Assembly: GCA_928212115.1 (NCBI GenBank)
Contig: CAKMRJ010004445.1
Span: 82,711,175-82,775,174, forward strand
Origin: Lactuca virosa
Taxonomy: Eukaryota > Streptophyta > Magnoliopsida > Asterales > Asteraceae
Length of the DNA: 64,000 nt
Direction: 5' to 3'
The notes under the pieces were generated by a model. That model was not told where the DNA came from. It saw nothing but the letters and a program-made list of their open reading frames with translations, and did no database searches. The translations under genes and the position numbers were made by a program. The stretch's first letter is position 1; each line of letters opens with the position of its first letter. Shown here piece after piece: positions 1-10,798 of the stretch.

Positions 1-1072
1 ATTCTCATCAATTTCATCAAAGAAATAGAACTTCAGATCAAGCTTCCAGTAAGACGTATCCGCAGTGATAATGGAACCGAGTTTACTAAGTTTCTTGGTT
101 TCCAAAGGCATCACTCACAACTTCTCAGCTCCTTATACACCACAACAAAATGGAGTAGTGGAGAGAAGGAACCGCACTCTAGTAGAAGCAGCGAGGTCCA
201 TCCTCAACTTCGCACACCTTCCTCTCTACTTCTGGGCTGAAGCTGTAGCCACCGCATGCTTTGTTCAAAACCGCAACATTATGTGCAAACGTCTCAACAA
301 AACACCATATGAAGGCCTTAACAACTGAAAGCCAAATGTCCGCTTCTTTCATATCTTTGGGTGTAGATGTTTTGTGATCAACAACCGCGATCATCTTAGC
401 AAGTTTGCACCGAAGTCTGATGAAGGCATCTTCCTTGGCTACTCCACTAACAAAGTTGCTTACAGGGTCCTCATCAGACGTACAAGGCTAATCATTGAAA
501 GCTTCGATGTGAAATTTGATGATTCTCACATCCGCAACGCCCCTCCATCCACTGAAACCACCGCAATCATGGAAAGCGATATTCCTGCCTCTTCAGGTCC
601 TTTAAATCTAGTTGAAGTCAATTATGATGATCTTTTCGATCCTGTTGAAACGGCGAAACTATCCGAAGTTCTAGTGTCACCGGCAGCTCAACAACAACAC
701 GCTGATGTTTCTGGTCCATCACTATCCGAAGTAGCATCTCTCAATACTTCCACCTCTCCGGTTGAGGGGGAAAGCTCTACTCCGGATCAAGCAACAACCG
801 TCGAGGTTCCAGTACTTGATGATGCTCAAGTTCCTATCCGCAGAGAATCATTACCATCAAACGTATCTTCGGATTCGGATGATGACCTCATAGAGAACAT
901 TGACACAAGAACCGATTCAAGGATTATCACTCTCCCATCCACAGTCCAGGGGGAACCTTCTCAGGTTCCAGAGGATCTCCTATCCGCAATCCAGGGGAAC
1001 CTCTTCCAACTGCTCAAGAAAATCCCCATTCTGGCTCCAACAATCCAAGATGATTTTGCAGGATGTTCTTAA
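1..1072 (+). pseudogene. copia integrase C-terminal part (element A)
   Basis: The first ~95 bases read in frame 1 and contain the SDNGTEF motif with the second catalytic Asp of the DDE integrase. The frame then shifts, and frame 2 gives APYTPQQNGVVERRNRTL, which holds the catalytic Glu. A TGA at 326-328 interrupts; the same frame resumes with FFHIFGCRCFV and FLGYS, the conserved copia region at the end of the integrase core, then runs as an acidic Ser/Pro-rich linker to TAA at 1070-1072. The linker carries three CCAGGGGGAAC-like strings (about 946, 991, 1075). Role by family: integration of the cDNA. One frameshift and two stops make this copy non-functional. Confidence 0.85.
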
Positions 1073-1276
1073 ATCCAGGGGGAACTGCCATCTCCAACAA
1101 CAGAGTCTTCTGATATCGAAGACATTCCCTCTACCGCAGCTGCTGATCATCTACAACCCCGTCTACATGTATGGACAAAGGACCACCCACTAGGTCAAAT
1201 CATTGGCAACCCATCCGCAGGTATCCAGACTCGATCTTCCAAGGACTTATCTGATCACTGCCACTACGCAACATTT

Positions 1277-2341
1277 ATGTCCTCGGTAGAGCCCCGAACG
1301 ATCAAAGAAGCATTGCTTGAACCTGACTGGATAGCAGCAATGCAAGAAGAGCTAGAAGAATTTCAAAGAAACAAAGTATGGCAGCTCGTTCCGAAGCCAC
1401 GTGGTCACACCATTGTTGGCACTAGATGGGTGTTCAAAAACAAGCTGGATGAATCTGGTGCGGTAGTCAGAAACAAGGCAAGATTAGTTGCAAAGGGGTA
1501 TAGTCAACTTGAAGGCATTGACTACGATGAAACGTATGCTCCGGTAGCACGCATGGAAGCTATCCGGATCTTTCTAGCATATGCAGCCCACAAAAACGTC
1601 AAGGCACACCAAATGGACGTTAAGAGTGCCTTTCTCAATGGGGAACTAAAAGAAGAGGTTTATCTTCAGCAACCTCCGGGCTTTGAAAATGTTGAATTCC
1701 CAGACCACTGCTACAAGCTTGAAAAAGCAGTCTACGGTCTGAAGCAAGCCCCAAGAGCATGGTATCAGACTCTTTCTGAATTCCTTGTCTCATCCGGGTA
1801 CAAGAGAGGAGTGATTGACCCCACGTTATTTAGAAAAGCAAATGGTAACCACCTTATGCTCGTACAAATATATGTGGACGACATCATCTTCAGATCAACT
1901 GATCAAGAAATGGTGAATGAATTTGCTAAGCTCATGACTAACAAGTTCCAAATGAGCATGAATAGAGAGATTAACTTCTTTCTAGGTCTTCAAGTGAAAC
2001 AAATTCCACAGGGAATTTTCATTCATCAAGAAAAGTACACCACCGGACTGTTAAAGAAATATTCTATGGACAATTGTTCTTCGGCTAAGGTACCCATGGC
2101 CTTCGGTTATAAGATCTCCGCTGATCCCTCAGGAGAACCTGTGGATCACAGGACTTATAGAGGTATCATAGGCTCTCTAATGTACCTCACCGCAAGCCGA
2201 CCAGACATTGTCTTTGCAACTGGTGTATGTGCAAGGTATCAGGCTGACCCAAAAGTGTCTCATATGACCGCAGCCAAACAAATATTGCGGTACCTGAAAG
2301 GAAGCATATCTCTTTTGTCTATGGTACCCCGCAGGCAATGA
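1277..2341 (+). pseudogene. copia reverse transcriptase (element A)
   Basis: A 354-aa open stretch in the same frame as the upstream integrase relic; the Met is just the first after a stop, since pol is normally one polyprotein. It shows the copia RT signatures KARLVAKGYSQ, QMDVKSAFLNGEL (catalytic D114), VYGLKQAPRAWY, YVDDI (199-203) and GSLMYLTASRPDI. Role: RNA- and DNA-templated cDNA synthesis. The catalytic residues are present, but the frame is lost near 2315, before the RNase H domain, so the polyprotein ends early. The break lies in the first copy of a 353-bp tandem duplication. Confidence 0.9.
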
Positions 2342-2973
2342 CTTCAGCCTGCAAGCTTTCACAGATGCGGATCACGCCGGATGCAGATTAGACCGCAAAA
2401 GTACTTCAGGAGGATGTCAATTTTTGGGTGGAAGACTCGTCAGCTGGTCATCAAGGAAACAAAGTTGTGTATCATTGTCTACCACAGAAGCTGAATATGT
2501 GGCCGCAGCCAGCTGTTGTTCGCAAGTCCTATGGATGAAGACACAACTTATGGACTACGAATACAGAATGTTGCAGATACCAATTTACTGTGACTCTGAA
2601 AGTGCTATAGCGATTTCTCATAGCAGCCAAACAAATATTGCGGTACCTGAAAGGAAGCATATCTCTTTTGTCTATGGTACCCCGCAGGCAATGACTTCAG
2701 CCTGCAAGCTTTCACAGATGCGGATCACGCGGATGCAGATTAGACCGCAAAGTACTTCAGGAGGATGTCAATTTTTGGGTGGAAGACTCGTCAGCTGGTC
2801 ATCAAGGAAACAAAGTTGTGTATCATTGTCTACCACAGAAGCTGAATATGTGGCCGCAGCCAGCTGTTGTTCGCAAGTCCTATGGATGAAGACACAACTT
2901 ATGGACTACGAATACAGAATGTTGCAGATACCAATTTACTGTGACTCTGAAAGTGCTATAGCGATTTCTCATA
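2270..2973 (+). repeat. 353/351-bp tandem duplication in pol of element A
   Basis: The block starting GCAGCCAAACAAATATTGCGG at 2270 starts again at 2623 and runs to about 2973. The copies are almost identical; the second lacks two bases (GCCGG to GCGG near 2730, and one A near 2745). The unit spans the RT/RNase H boundary and the first part of RNase H, so the STTEAEY and CDSESA motifs occur twice. It is seen directly as a head-to-tail repeat and adds to the frame damage. Confidence 0.93.
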
Positions 2974-3185
2974 ATCCTATTCAGCACTCCAAGACCAAAC
3001 ATATTGAACTACGGTATCACTTCATCAAAGACGACATCCTGAAAGGTAACATTGAACTCATCTTTGTCCATACTCATGAAGAGATTGCTGATGTGTTCAC
3101 AAAAGCGCTCGACTCCACAAAACTTAACACCTTCCTGCAAATGTTAGGAATGATGAATCCAGACCCGCAATTCTTTTTGAATTGA
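2424..3185 (+). pseudogene. copia RNase H, with internal duplication (element A)
   Basis: 253 aa open. STTEAEYVAAASCCSQVLWMK and CDSESAIAISH are the usual copia RNase H motifs and appear twice because of the 353-bp tandem duplication; between them lies out-of-frame sequence. After the second copy the normal C-terminus follows: a KHIELRYHFI string, then EEIADVFTKALDSTKLNTF, ending LGM. Role: degradation of template RNA in RNA:DNA hybrids. It cannot be made as a normal domain because of the duplication and the upstream frame break. Confidence 0.85.
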
Positions 3186-3875
3186 TAGATACCGCAGACC
3201 ATCCTTGGTCTCCGTTGCGGTTCTAACTGAAAGTTACTTATGATAGATGGTTTTGGTACCGCAGTCTATGTACCGCAACATATATCATACTTATCTTTCA
3301 TGGGTCCTTATTGTTTGTTATTACTAACTTTGTGTACAAGTGCTCTCCTCAGTTCCTATACTGCAGACATTCATCTGTCCATCCGCAATGACATCTGTCC
3401 ATCCGCAATGAAGTTTCCATCCGAGATCACATTGATAATTTCTCAACTGTTTCATCAACCCTTGAATCATGGTGTGCTATTTAATGATCCTTCATTAAAT
3501 AAAACATTAAATAAAAAAAACATTCCTTGAGAAACTGTCTCATTCTCTTTCTGAATAAACCTTGTGTCAGACCTATTTTAGGTATGATGACAAAAAGAAC
3601 GTTTTTCCATAAACACATCCTTAATCTGTCTTTTCCTCGTACCCAACACGTCCTATCCGTTACAACTTCCTTCCCCTCACCACATGATCACCTGACGTGA
3701 TGATGTTCGTCTGACTTTTCATTAAATGCAAATCCCTTTTGGTAAAATCCAAAAATTTTAAATCGTTTCATAATGTGTGGCTGAGATTTCATCTCCCAAT
3801 ATCAAAAGATCACCAATATTTTTACCTCATCCTTTTCACCTAGGGTAAAAAATGTTTCCCGCTCCCTTAAACCCC
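3186..3875 (+). other. Spacer between pol and the env-like gene of element A
   Basis: Non-coding, AT-rich stretch of about 700 bp with several CCGCA motifs (3190, 3259, 3270, 3380, 3400; the last two in a 20-bp direct repeat). A 96-aa open frame at 3240-3530 has no recognisable domain and I do not call it a gene. The end of the spacer leads into a TATA box and pyrimidine-rich leader. Confidence 0.6.
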
Positions 3876-3883
3876 TATAAAAA
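3876..3883 (+). promoter_or_regulatory. Internal TATA box ahead of the env-like gene
   Basis: TATAAAAA lies 100 bp before the ATG at 3976. Between them is a C/T-rich stretch with repeated CTCTTTCTC-type strings, like a plant 5' leader. It suggests a separate transcript for the third gene, rather than only read-through or splicing of the LTR transcript. Inference from sequence only. Confidence 0.5.
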
Positions 3884-3975
3884 CCCTTCTTCTTCCCAAA
3901 GAACAGTTTACGCTCTCTGAACTGAATCCTTTCTCTCATACTCTGTTTTTCTACTCTTTCTCTCAAGCTTCAATA

Positions 3976-4563
3976 ATGGCAAAATCCGGTGTTTCCAAGA
4001 AACAATCCACGGCATCTGGATCAGTGAACCCTACTGGTTCAGACTCTCCCACGATTGCGTCAAGCAACTTCAGAGCAGTGTTTGAAGATCATCCATCCTA
4101 CAATGCTCCGATCAAGCTGATGATCAAGTTTCTGAATAGTCACCCCCTGTTTGGCCCCTTCGACGCTTTCACAGATGTTATCCCAATCTCAACCCTATTC
4201 AAATGTGCCTTCTTAGCCTATCGCCCACTCGAAAACCTACAAGAAGTACATCTTAACCTGGTTGACGATTCTTTGGTCATTTTGTCCAAAGAAAAATTTC
4301 TTTCTGCCATTAACCTCCTTGTTCATCCCTCCATCAAGATTTTCACCCCATCCATGGCGGACGTTACTTCTGCACTTTACCAAATGGGATATAAGAAAAA
4401 GATTAAAGGGATTGGGGAGTTCAAGAAAAACCAACTGCTTGTGGTCTGGCAATTTGATTGCCACTTCGTCATCCGCAGTCTATCCGGCAGAACCGGAACA
4501 TGGACAATATGGGACTCAAACTTCTGGAGCTGGTGTGGAGTATCTTCACAGGTCATGACGTGA
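3976..4563 (+). pseudogene. Sirevirus env-like gene, N-terminal part
   Basis: 195 aa open from the first ATG after the internal TATA box. It begins with a Ser/Thr-rich tail and then a globular-looking part (about residues 35-165) with hydrophobic and aromatic positions (FRAVFEDHPSY, LMIKFLNSHPLFGPF). I recognise the general type as the env-like or extra gene of Sireviruses; its function is not established in plants. No signal peptide or membrane segment is evident in this part. Near 4480 the likely coding frame moves to the one open at 4458-5303, so the last residues here are probably off-frame. Confidence 0.65.
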
Positions 4564-4625
4564 ACTACGGGCAGATCCTATGGGACTCAGGTCATGACGT
4601 GAACTACGGGCAGATCCTATGGGAC
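4551..4625 (+). repeat. 39-bp tandem duplication in the env-like gene
   Basis: The unit starting GGTCATGACGTGAACTACGG at 4551 is repeated at 4590 and matches up to about 4625. At 39 bp (13 codons) it does not by itself change the frame. A perfect match suggests a recent slippage or template-switch event. Confidence 0.9.
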
Positions 4626-5916
4626 GACTTTCTTCAATACATTCCCAAGGAGAGCCCAAGGGAGAACCCAACCGAACTCACTTTCGCAAGGTTCTGGTCC
4701 CTCTGCATTTCAGACCTCCATGCGGATGCTGGGATCAACATGGGCAGTGACATCAATTTCTTTGTCACCAAGGATCTCAAAAGGTACAATCCCTCTTCTG
4801 ATAAATCTATTTTTGGACCAATTCGAAGACTTCCTACCCACATTCTTTCCACTCTTGGTCTTGAGACTGCTGATGTCTCAGGTCATATTGAGGCTACAGA
4901 AGGTATTACCCCATACCTTCCTACCCCGCCTCTTCAAAATCCATCCGCAATCATTAACCCTGAAGGTACCGTAGTCCCTTCTTCCACTACTCTCTCCAAT
5001 CTTTCTCAAAGAAGAAAGCAATTGGCCACCAAGAAGAAACAAAGAACTCCCAAGAAGGATGCACCCAAACCAACTGCACCCTCTAAGAAACGCAAAACTA
5101 AGCCTACCGCAACCACACATGACAGTGACTCAGATGACGATGCGCAACCCATTGCCATCCTTAAGAAACGAAAAACCAATACCTCTGGCCAAATGCGTGA
5201 CCGGACCAATAGTGAAGCCTCTCAAAAGGCTCCGCTAGTCCTTGGGGTGGCCGCAGACCCAAATCAACACCACTATCCTTTTCCAATCAGACTCAGAAAG
5301 TGAGTCTGATTCACCACATCATGGAGACTCCCCCCCAGTTCACTCCCAAGAGGATGACATTGGTGCACGCCCTAAAGTCTCCAGGGCTTCCCGACTGCAT
5401 TTCTTTTCTTCTGAGGAGTTGCACTCCATCCTCTTGAACGTAACCCAAACACTTCAAACACCTCCCCAACTGCAGGGCACTTCTTCCGCCCTAGCCAGAA
5501 CTGAGCCGAGGCCAAACTTGACTACGGGTCAAGGAGACCAAGGAAGCTCAGGAAATCCTACTCTGCTTACATCCGCGGCAGGTGGTTTAGGCACGGTGAG
5601 CACAAATGTGCAAGGATCCGTGGACCCGAAGGACACTTCGGTGCGTTTCCAAGGATTTGACGGGGATGAATCAAACGACTCATGGTTACGCTACACTCCG
5701 GTAACTGAGTCAGAAATCAAGAAATATGCCGCTTTCAGAAGGGCATTCCAAGCACGCAAGGAACAACAGATCAAGCAACAACAACAAAAGGAGCAAGAAA
5801 TCCAGTCAGTGACAAAGTATTGGGCAGATGCAATCAGTAATGGCAATACCGTAGCCACCATTCTGAAGGTTCAAGACTGGATGACCGAGATGGCTGAAAC
5901 AATTCTTAAAGCTTAA
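4590..5916 (+). pseudogene. Sirevirus env-like gene, middle part, two frames
   Basis: Continuation of the extra gene in two overlapping open frames, 4458-5303 and 5242-5916, so there is a frameshift near 5250-5300. The first frame ends in a strongly basic stretch with KKRKTK and KKRKT strings interleaved with acidic DSDSDDD, which would suit a nuclear or nucleic-acid-binding region. The second ends with a Gln/Lys-rich helix-like segment and TAA at 5914-5916. Six-base repeats (ACTCCA)n follow at about 5950. Role unknown; assignment rests on position and composition. Confidence 0.55.
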
Positions 5917-6198
5917 GCAACAGGTGAAGGTGCAAGTCCCTCCAGAGTAACTCCAACTCCAACTCCAACTCCAACAGTTCATGAATCACAAGACGAAGGA
6001 ACCGCAATAGAAGTCAGTTCTGCTCCCACCTTCGGTCTTGACGATGATGATATTCAGGAGGTAAACAAGCCCATTCCTTCTGATGATGAACACATGATGT
6101 TCGATGAAGAATAGGAATCCAGTGGCTCTCACCATTCAACTTCCAAACCCAAAGAGAAGAAGAAAAAGAAGAAGACTGCTGTCACAAGAAAGAAGTTT

Positions 6199-7521
6199 TT
6201 GAGCCTTCAAGCAAAGGTTGATCAAATTCTACCTGCGGTCAAGCCAACTCAACCGCCACCAGAAGACACCCCAGGACCGCAGTCATTGATCGAACGAATA
6301 GAGCGCCTGGAAACACGTGAGCGATTGGCTGCTGAGAGAATTTCTCTCAAAGTTGAAATGGGAATCCGGTCCCTTGATAACAATCGACAGGCAGATCACA
6401 AGGACTTCATGGCTGCTACGGAAAGCCTCATCTCTGAGGTGACCGCAATCAAGAAAGATCTCCAAGCAGCCATTGCGGATCAAGCCAACCAGTCTCAAAA
6501 ACTGATAGCTGAGACTCACACTGCGTATGAGTCCACTATTTCAGTTCTTCAAGCCACAATCAACAGACTGCAACGATCCCTATCCTCCAACTTCCATGGT
6601 CCCGAGATTCTTCAACTTACCAAGGAAATTCATAGACTACTCTTCAACCCCACAATTCCCAATAATCAACAGTTGGCCGATGCCCTCAAAGCTCAATTTG
6701 AAGAAGTTTTTGCCAAAGTTGATGGCCTTCGAAAATGGCTTGAGGAAGCTCTTGGGTTGCATTCCTCAAGAGGGGGAAGTGAAGACGAAGTCCATCGAAG
6801 TGAAGAAGAAGTCCATCATTCAAATCACTCCATCTCACAGCATCAGAGTCCCCCCATCACCACCGAAAAAATTCCTACATCGCAACCCTCACCGCAACCA
6901 TCTCATCATACTCCACCTCATAACACTCCACCGCAAGAGGAGATAAATCATGAGAAACCAGAGACTCCCCCTCACTTCAAAAACCTGGTTGAACACATGT
7001 CCTCTCCAAGCTCAAACGACTCCCCTGCCACCACCCAAAGGAAAAAAGATTGGAAGGCAGCTAAACTTGCAGAGCTCATATGGAGAGAATGCGGTTTTGA
7101 TACTATCATGGACGAATCCTTGATAAACTCTTGGATCAATCCTCATCGCAGACTGCAGGATGATGATTACATACCTCACCTCACCTATGCTAAACCCCCT
7201 TCGGATGGCTACTGGGATGTTCCAATCTCCCCTAACGCCAAATACTTCACTGTGTTTGAACAGTTCGACCGCAACATTCCAGACCACAAAAGACTGCCAA
7301 TGGAATTTGAGAGACTTAGTCATTTCTATGCTAAGCATGCCTCTCCCATTGAGAAAATATGGTCTAACGATAGACCATCCGCAGTCAAGAACTACAAGAT
7401 TCGGAAGTTCATGAAGGCTGACTTCATCCAGTACACCCTCACTAGAAGGGAACACGACTATGTTCGCACCCAAGCTGACTTCCCCTGCATGAATCCTGAA
7501 GAAGTCTTTCTCATAGCTTAG
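6199..7521 (+). pseudogene. Sirevirus env-like gene, C-terminal coiled-coil part
   Basis: 440 aa open; the frame was probably continuous with upstream sequence before in-frame stops near 5914 and 6111. Residues about 25-135 have heptad-like Leu/Ile spacing (LIERIERLETRERLAAERIS and on), predicted by eye as a coiled coil, a known trait of the SIRE1-type extra protein. A His/Pro/Ser/Gln-rich low-complexity linker (about 205-275) follows, then a folded-looking C-terminal part. It ends with TAG at 7519-7521; similar-looking coding continues beyond (to about 7972), so the stop is probably premature. Confidence 0.6.
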
Positions 7522-7994
7522 GTGTTTCAGAACAAGTCAGAGAAGCATCCGAAGATGAAGATTGCGCTTGAAAGGGCCAATATTTTCTTGAAGGAAACTG
7601 TTTGCGATTTTGCTAAAATCGATGCAGACATCTACCCCACCATTGCTAAGAAATTTGATCCTTAGGTGCAACCAACTCGACCCTGCACCAATGCCTACCA
7701 AAGGCTATCAAGAAAGATCCTTAGGTGCAACCAACTTCCCTGAACTTGGAATCATTTTCAAAAGGAAGATCAATAATGTCAAATACTTCATTCCTATGAC
7801 TGCCATGCATCACCTCACCAGGAAGCAAATTGATATCTGCCGAACCACAGTTGAAAAATCGAAACACACTACTGCAGAAGTCAAGTTCGAGATTTTAAAG
7901 AGAATCATCTGGTTGGAAAACATCAGGAAGTTTTGGTGGATCCTGATCAAGTTTCTTAAACTTGATAGCTGAACAAAAGTTAAAGAGGTCACTT
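7522..7994 (+). other. Tail of the env-like gene of element A
   Basis: Remaining coding-like sequence in shifted frames. A 120-aa open frame at 7610-7972 contains a direct repeat of GATCCTTAGGTGCAACCAAC (7658 and 7716). In-frame TAG codons next to Gln-type contexts suggest decay by C-to-T change. No separate gene is called. Confidence 0.45.
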
Positions 7995-8003
7995 AGGGGG
8001 AAA
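7995..8003 (+). other. Polypurine tract of element A
   Basis: AGGGGGAAA sits just before the 3' LTR. Known role: primer for plus-strand DNA synthesis. Position next to the TG of the LTR supports the call. Confidence 0.85.
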
Positions 8004-8004
8004 T

Positions 8005-8647
8005 TGTTGAATCATAAAAAGTGACCTTCTTGAACTTCAGCTACCGCAGCCATCAAACACCCGCAGTCAAGGTCCTGTATCAGCAACCGCATCCGGAGTC
8101 TCTACCTACCGCAGTCTCTTTACTAGATTACTTTACTTGTCTTTTATTGTAATACTCTCTATTGTCCAGTATGCCTTGCATGGCTACTGTTAGAGATGTA
8201 ATCTAGTGTACTTCGTGAGTCTCTATAAATAGAGCTCATTCTATTGTATTCATTACGCATCTATCTATTCTGAATACACATCTCTGAAGTTATCTTTTCT
8301 ATCTCTCTATCTAATTACTCGTCCCTTCTTACTCTCAAATACTGCTAGAATACAACTGATTATAACCTCTCTTCGGAGCAAGTATTTGGTGACTTAATCA
8401 CTAAGTTTGATCTTCCTTATTAACTTGGTTTGAATGCATTCCTTGTTATGAATCCACTTATGTGTATACTTGATATAACAGTTGTTGTCATTTCTATTTC
8501 TTTACTTTTCCGCAACTAACTCTCTAACTATCTAACTCTAACTTATTAATATTATTGTTGAGCTTTTAGATCCTTTGAGATTAACTATTCCGCAATATAC
8601 TTGTTCTAACGTTTGTTCAAGTGTGTCTCTAAGTTTTTCTCTCAACA
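8005..8647 (+). repeat. 3' LTR of element A (643 bp)
   Basis: Begins TGTTGA and ends TCAACA, a perfect 6-bp inverted terminal pair, right after the polypurine tract. It holds a TATA box (TATAAATA, 8224-8231) and several CCGCA motifs (for example near 8043, 8061, 8087, 8110). The partner LTR is outside the window, so age and target duplication cannot be judged. The sequence after 8647 belongs to the LTR of element J. Confidence 0.85.
8224..8231 (+). promoter_or_regulatory. TATA box in the LTR of element A
   Basis: TATAAATA in the context CTCTATAAATAGAG, the only good TATA box in this LTR and in its expected central part; transcription would start about 30 bp downstream. Confidence 0.6.
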
Positions 8648-8756
8648 TCCTCTTCCAAAACCAAAATCTTCAAAGCAAAGTGAGTTCATACCCCCTTATT
8701 TTTTGTTTTTTTTACTATGTTTTGGGGGAGAATACAAGTTGTTTTGTGTAGATCTA
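8648..8756 (+). mobile_element. Element J: left piece of its 5' LTR
   Basis: A 109-bp remnant between the end of element A and the left LTR of element B. It contains the conserved LTR module GTGAGTTCATACCCC followed by GGGGGAGAATACAAG. It ends with ATCTA, the target site duplicated by B, and the same LTR resumes at 18594. Both A and B therefore appear to have inserted into one old LTR. Confidence 0.7.
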
Positions 8757-8935
8757 TGTAAAAACCGGTAAAATTCGGTCAGAGTTCGACGATCAAACCC
8801 CCGTGAGCCGTTATGCAATAAAGACCAATGGCACGTAAATTGGGGTCTATTAAGTATATGTGTTTGTATTTCTAATTTAACCAACCGAGATTTAACGAAT
8901 TAATAAATGTTACGTCCTCATTATATATATAAGTT

Positions 8936-8939
<4 letters not shown>

Positions 8940-9016
<77 letters not shown>
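8940..9016 (+). repeat. (AT)n microsatellite in the 5' LTR of B
   Basis: An almost pure AT dinucleotide run of about 77 bp; the matching site in the other LTR (15683-15748) is shorter and interrupted differently. Confidence 0.9.
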
Positions 9017-9020
<4 letters not shown>

Positions 9021-9520
9021 TAATTACTTTTGCAAAATATCTAAATACAAGTATGATATATGATGTATATATTCGAAATAAATTATACACTAACAATATA
9101 TAACAAGTTACAATTATTCAAATATATAACCATTTACAATTATTCAAATATATAACCATTATCATTATACACTAACAAATATTTAACAAATTTACAAGTA
9201 TTCAAATATATAGCAATTATGTGAGCTGTCAAATTGAGGCAACTGTAAATCTTCTTCCGTGATTCCTGCTTACTCAATTCCTTTCTCCTGGTTTCCTGCA
9301 AACCATCATACAAAACCCACTCATTTCAATCTATCTGTCCCCATTCCTTCTCTTAGAAACCAAAACGGGAGGTTGTTGCCCCCTTTCATTCCAGCTTAAT
9401 TCCTGTTGTTTTGATGAGAAAAACAGGTCCCAAACACCATTGAATTCTCTTTCATTCCCTGTTAAATTCTGTCAAGCAATCAAACACAATCACCTATCGA
9501 AAACCTGTTGATCAAACTCC

Positions 9521-10132
9521 ATGATTTGCAATCAAAATCACAAACACAGACAAAGAAAATTGCCGTTTCTTCTGCACCTCACCTTACCTAAAACCACACA
9601 CTACATATTATACAAAGCTCACAAGCTATTACTCAAGCTAATGATGAACCAAATTGCTCACCTCAAAACAATTGCTTTCTTTCTTTCCTTGCTGTTGGGA
9701 TCGTTGGCTATGAAGAACATCACCAGAAGTGGTGATTTCCGGCCATTGAAGAAGTATCAGCCCTTCCCTTCATCTTCATTGTTTCCTGCCAAGAACCACC
9801 GGTGGTGGTGGCTGTTTCCGGCGAGACCAAGAGGGGCAGCATCCCCGTTTTCTTCCTGCTATTTCCTGTCAATTGAAACAGCAAAACACCCCACAATATC
9901 AGTGTTTGATTTTGCTTCTTCTCTTCCCCTCTTCTTCAATTTCAATCACAGAAAAACCCCACATGAGGTGGGGATCTCCGACAGTAAAAGAGGGCAGCAA
10001 CCCCTCGCCTCTTCTCTTCTCTCTAGTCGGATCAACAATAAACCAGAACAACATACCTGTCGCTGTTTCTTTGCCCATCGGAACAACCTCCGCTCCCTGG
10101 CTCCCTTCGCGAATCGTCACCGACGAAGATGA
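9521..10132 (+). other. Open frame with signal-peptide-like segment in the 5' LTR of B
   Basis: 203 aa open in the LTR. An internal Met starts a stretch (MNQIAHLKTIAFFLSLLLGS) that looks like a secretion signal: basic start, hydrophobic core, small residues. A basic Pro/Ser-rich part follows. The 3' LTR version (16251-16967) is 238 aa because of a one-base difference near 9990. I recognise no family. It may be a captured fragment of a small secreted-peptide gene or a chance frame in GC-richer LTR sequence. Confidence 0.3.
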
Positions 10133-10798
10133 GGACCGAAGTCCCTTTCTCAGTCCTCTTTGTGATTGGTTTCGTCCATCGAGCCACCTGAGTCACCGTC
10201 GATTTCTTCTTCCCCTTGGTTTCTGTCGCCGGCGATGAAAGAAGGACTGCAGTGGGGCGTCGGAGCTGGGTGGCTAACCCTCGTCGCTGCTTGCTTCCGT
10301 CCGTTCCAACCGCACACGCACAAAAGAACGAAGACGCGTCCCTTTGTATAATTGGAGAATGTGGCGAAATCAGCCCCTGCGTTTATAACTTCAAATTAAA
10401 ACTGGCCTTTTTGACATAATCCACAAACAAAGTCCTATTTGACTTAGTCCTTACAAAATGGTTTTTATGCTATTAAAAGATCAAAACTATCTATCTTGAT
10501 ATAATTTATCACAAAATAGTTGTTAGTAAAACTTCAAAACAACATTTTAAATACAAAATATTTCAAAACAAGTCAATTTGACTTGAAATATTAATTAAAT
10601 AGTCTCAGACCTTACTTTACTTCAAAAAGATGTCAAGATGCGGTTTCTCGCGTGAAGCTTCACCAAAACCAAGCTTAGATCGAGATCACGCTTCGAATGA
10701 AATGCAAATATACTCGGTGATACGTCTTACAAACGAGGAATATCACGTAGCGTTTCCACGACCAGTTTCACGCCACGAGCCTCATTCCCCATACGAAG

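Larger units (their letters stand above)
1..8647 (+). mobile_element. Element A: Sirevirus-like Ty1/copia retrotransposon, 5' part outside window
   Basis: Seen: integrase C-terminal part, copia reverse transcriptase and RNase H in that order, then an 800-bp spacer, a long extra gene with a coiled coil, a polypurine tract and a 643-bp LTR starting TGTTGA and ending TCAACA. Known: integrase before RT defines Ty1/copia, and an extra env-like gene between pol and the 3' LTR is typical of Sireviruses such as SIRE1. The gag, protease, 5' LTR and primer site would lie left of the window. All genes carry stops or frameshifts, so this copy is dead. It sits in the old LTR of element J, whose sequence resumes at 8648. 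The motif CCGCA is strikingly frequent throughout. Confidence 0.88.

Noticed and set aside
3240..3530. 96-aa frame in the spacer of A
   Set aside because: No domain, and it sits in non-coding spacer with direct repeats and AT-rich end.
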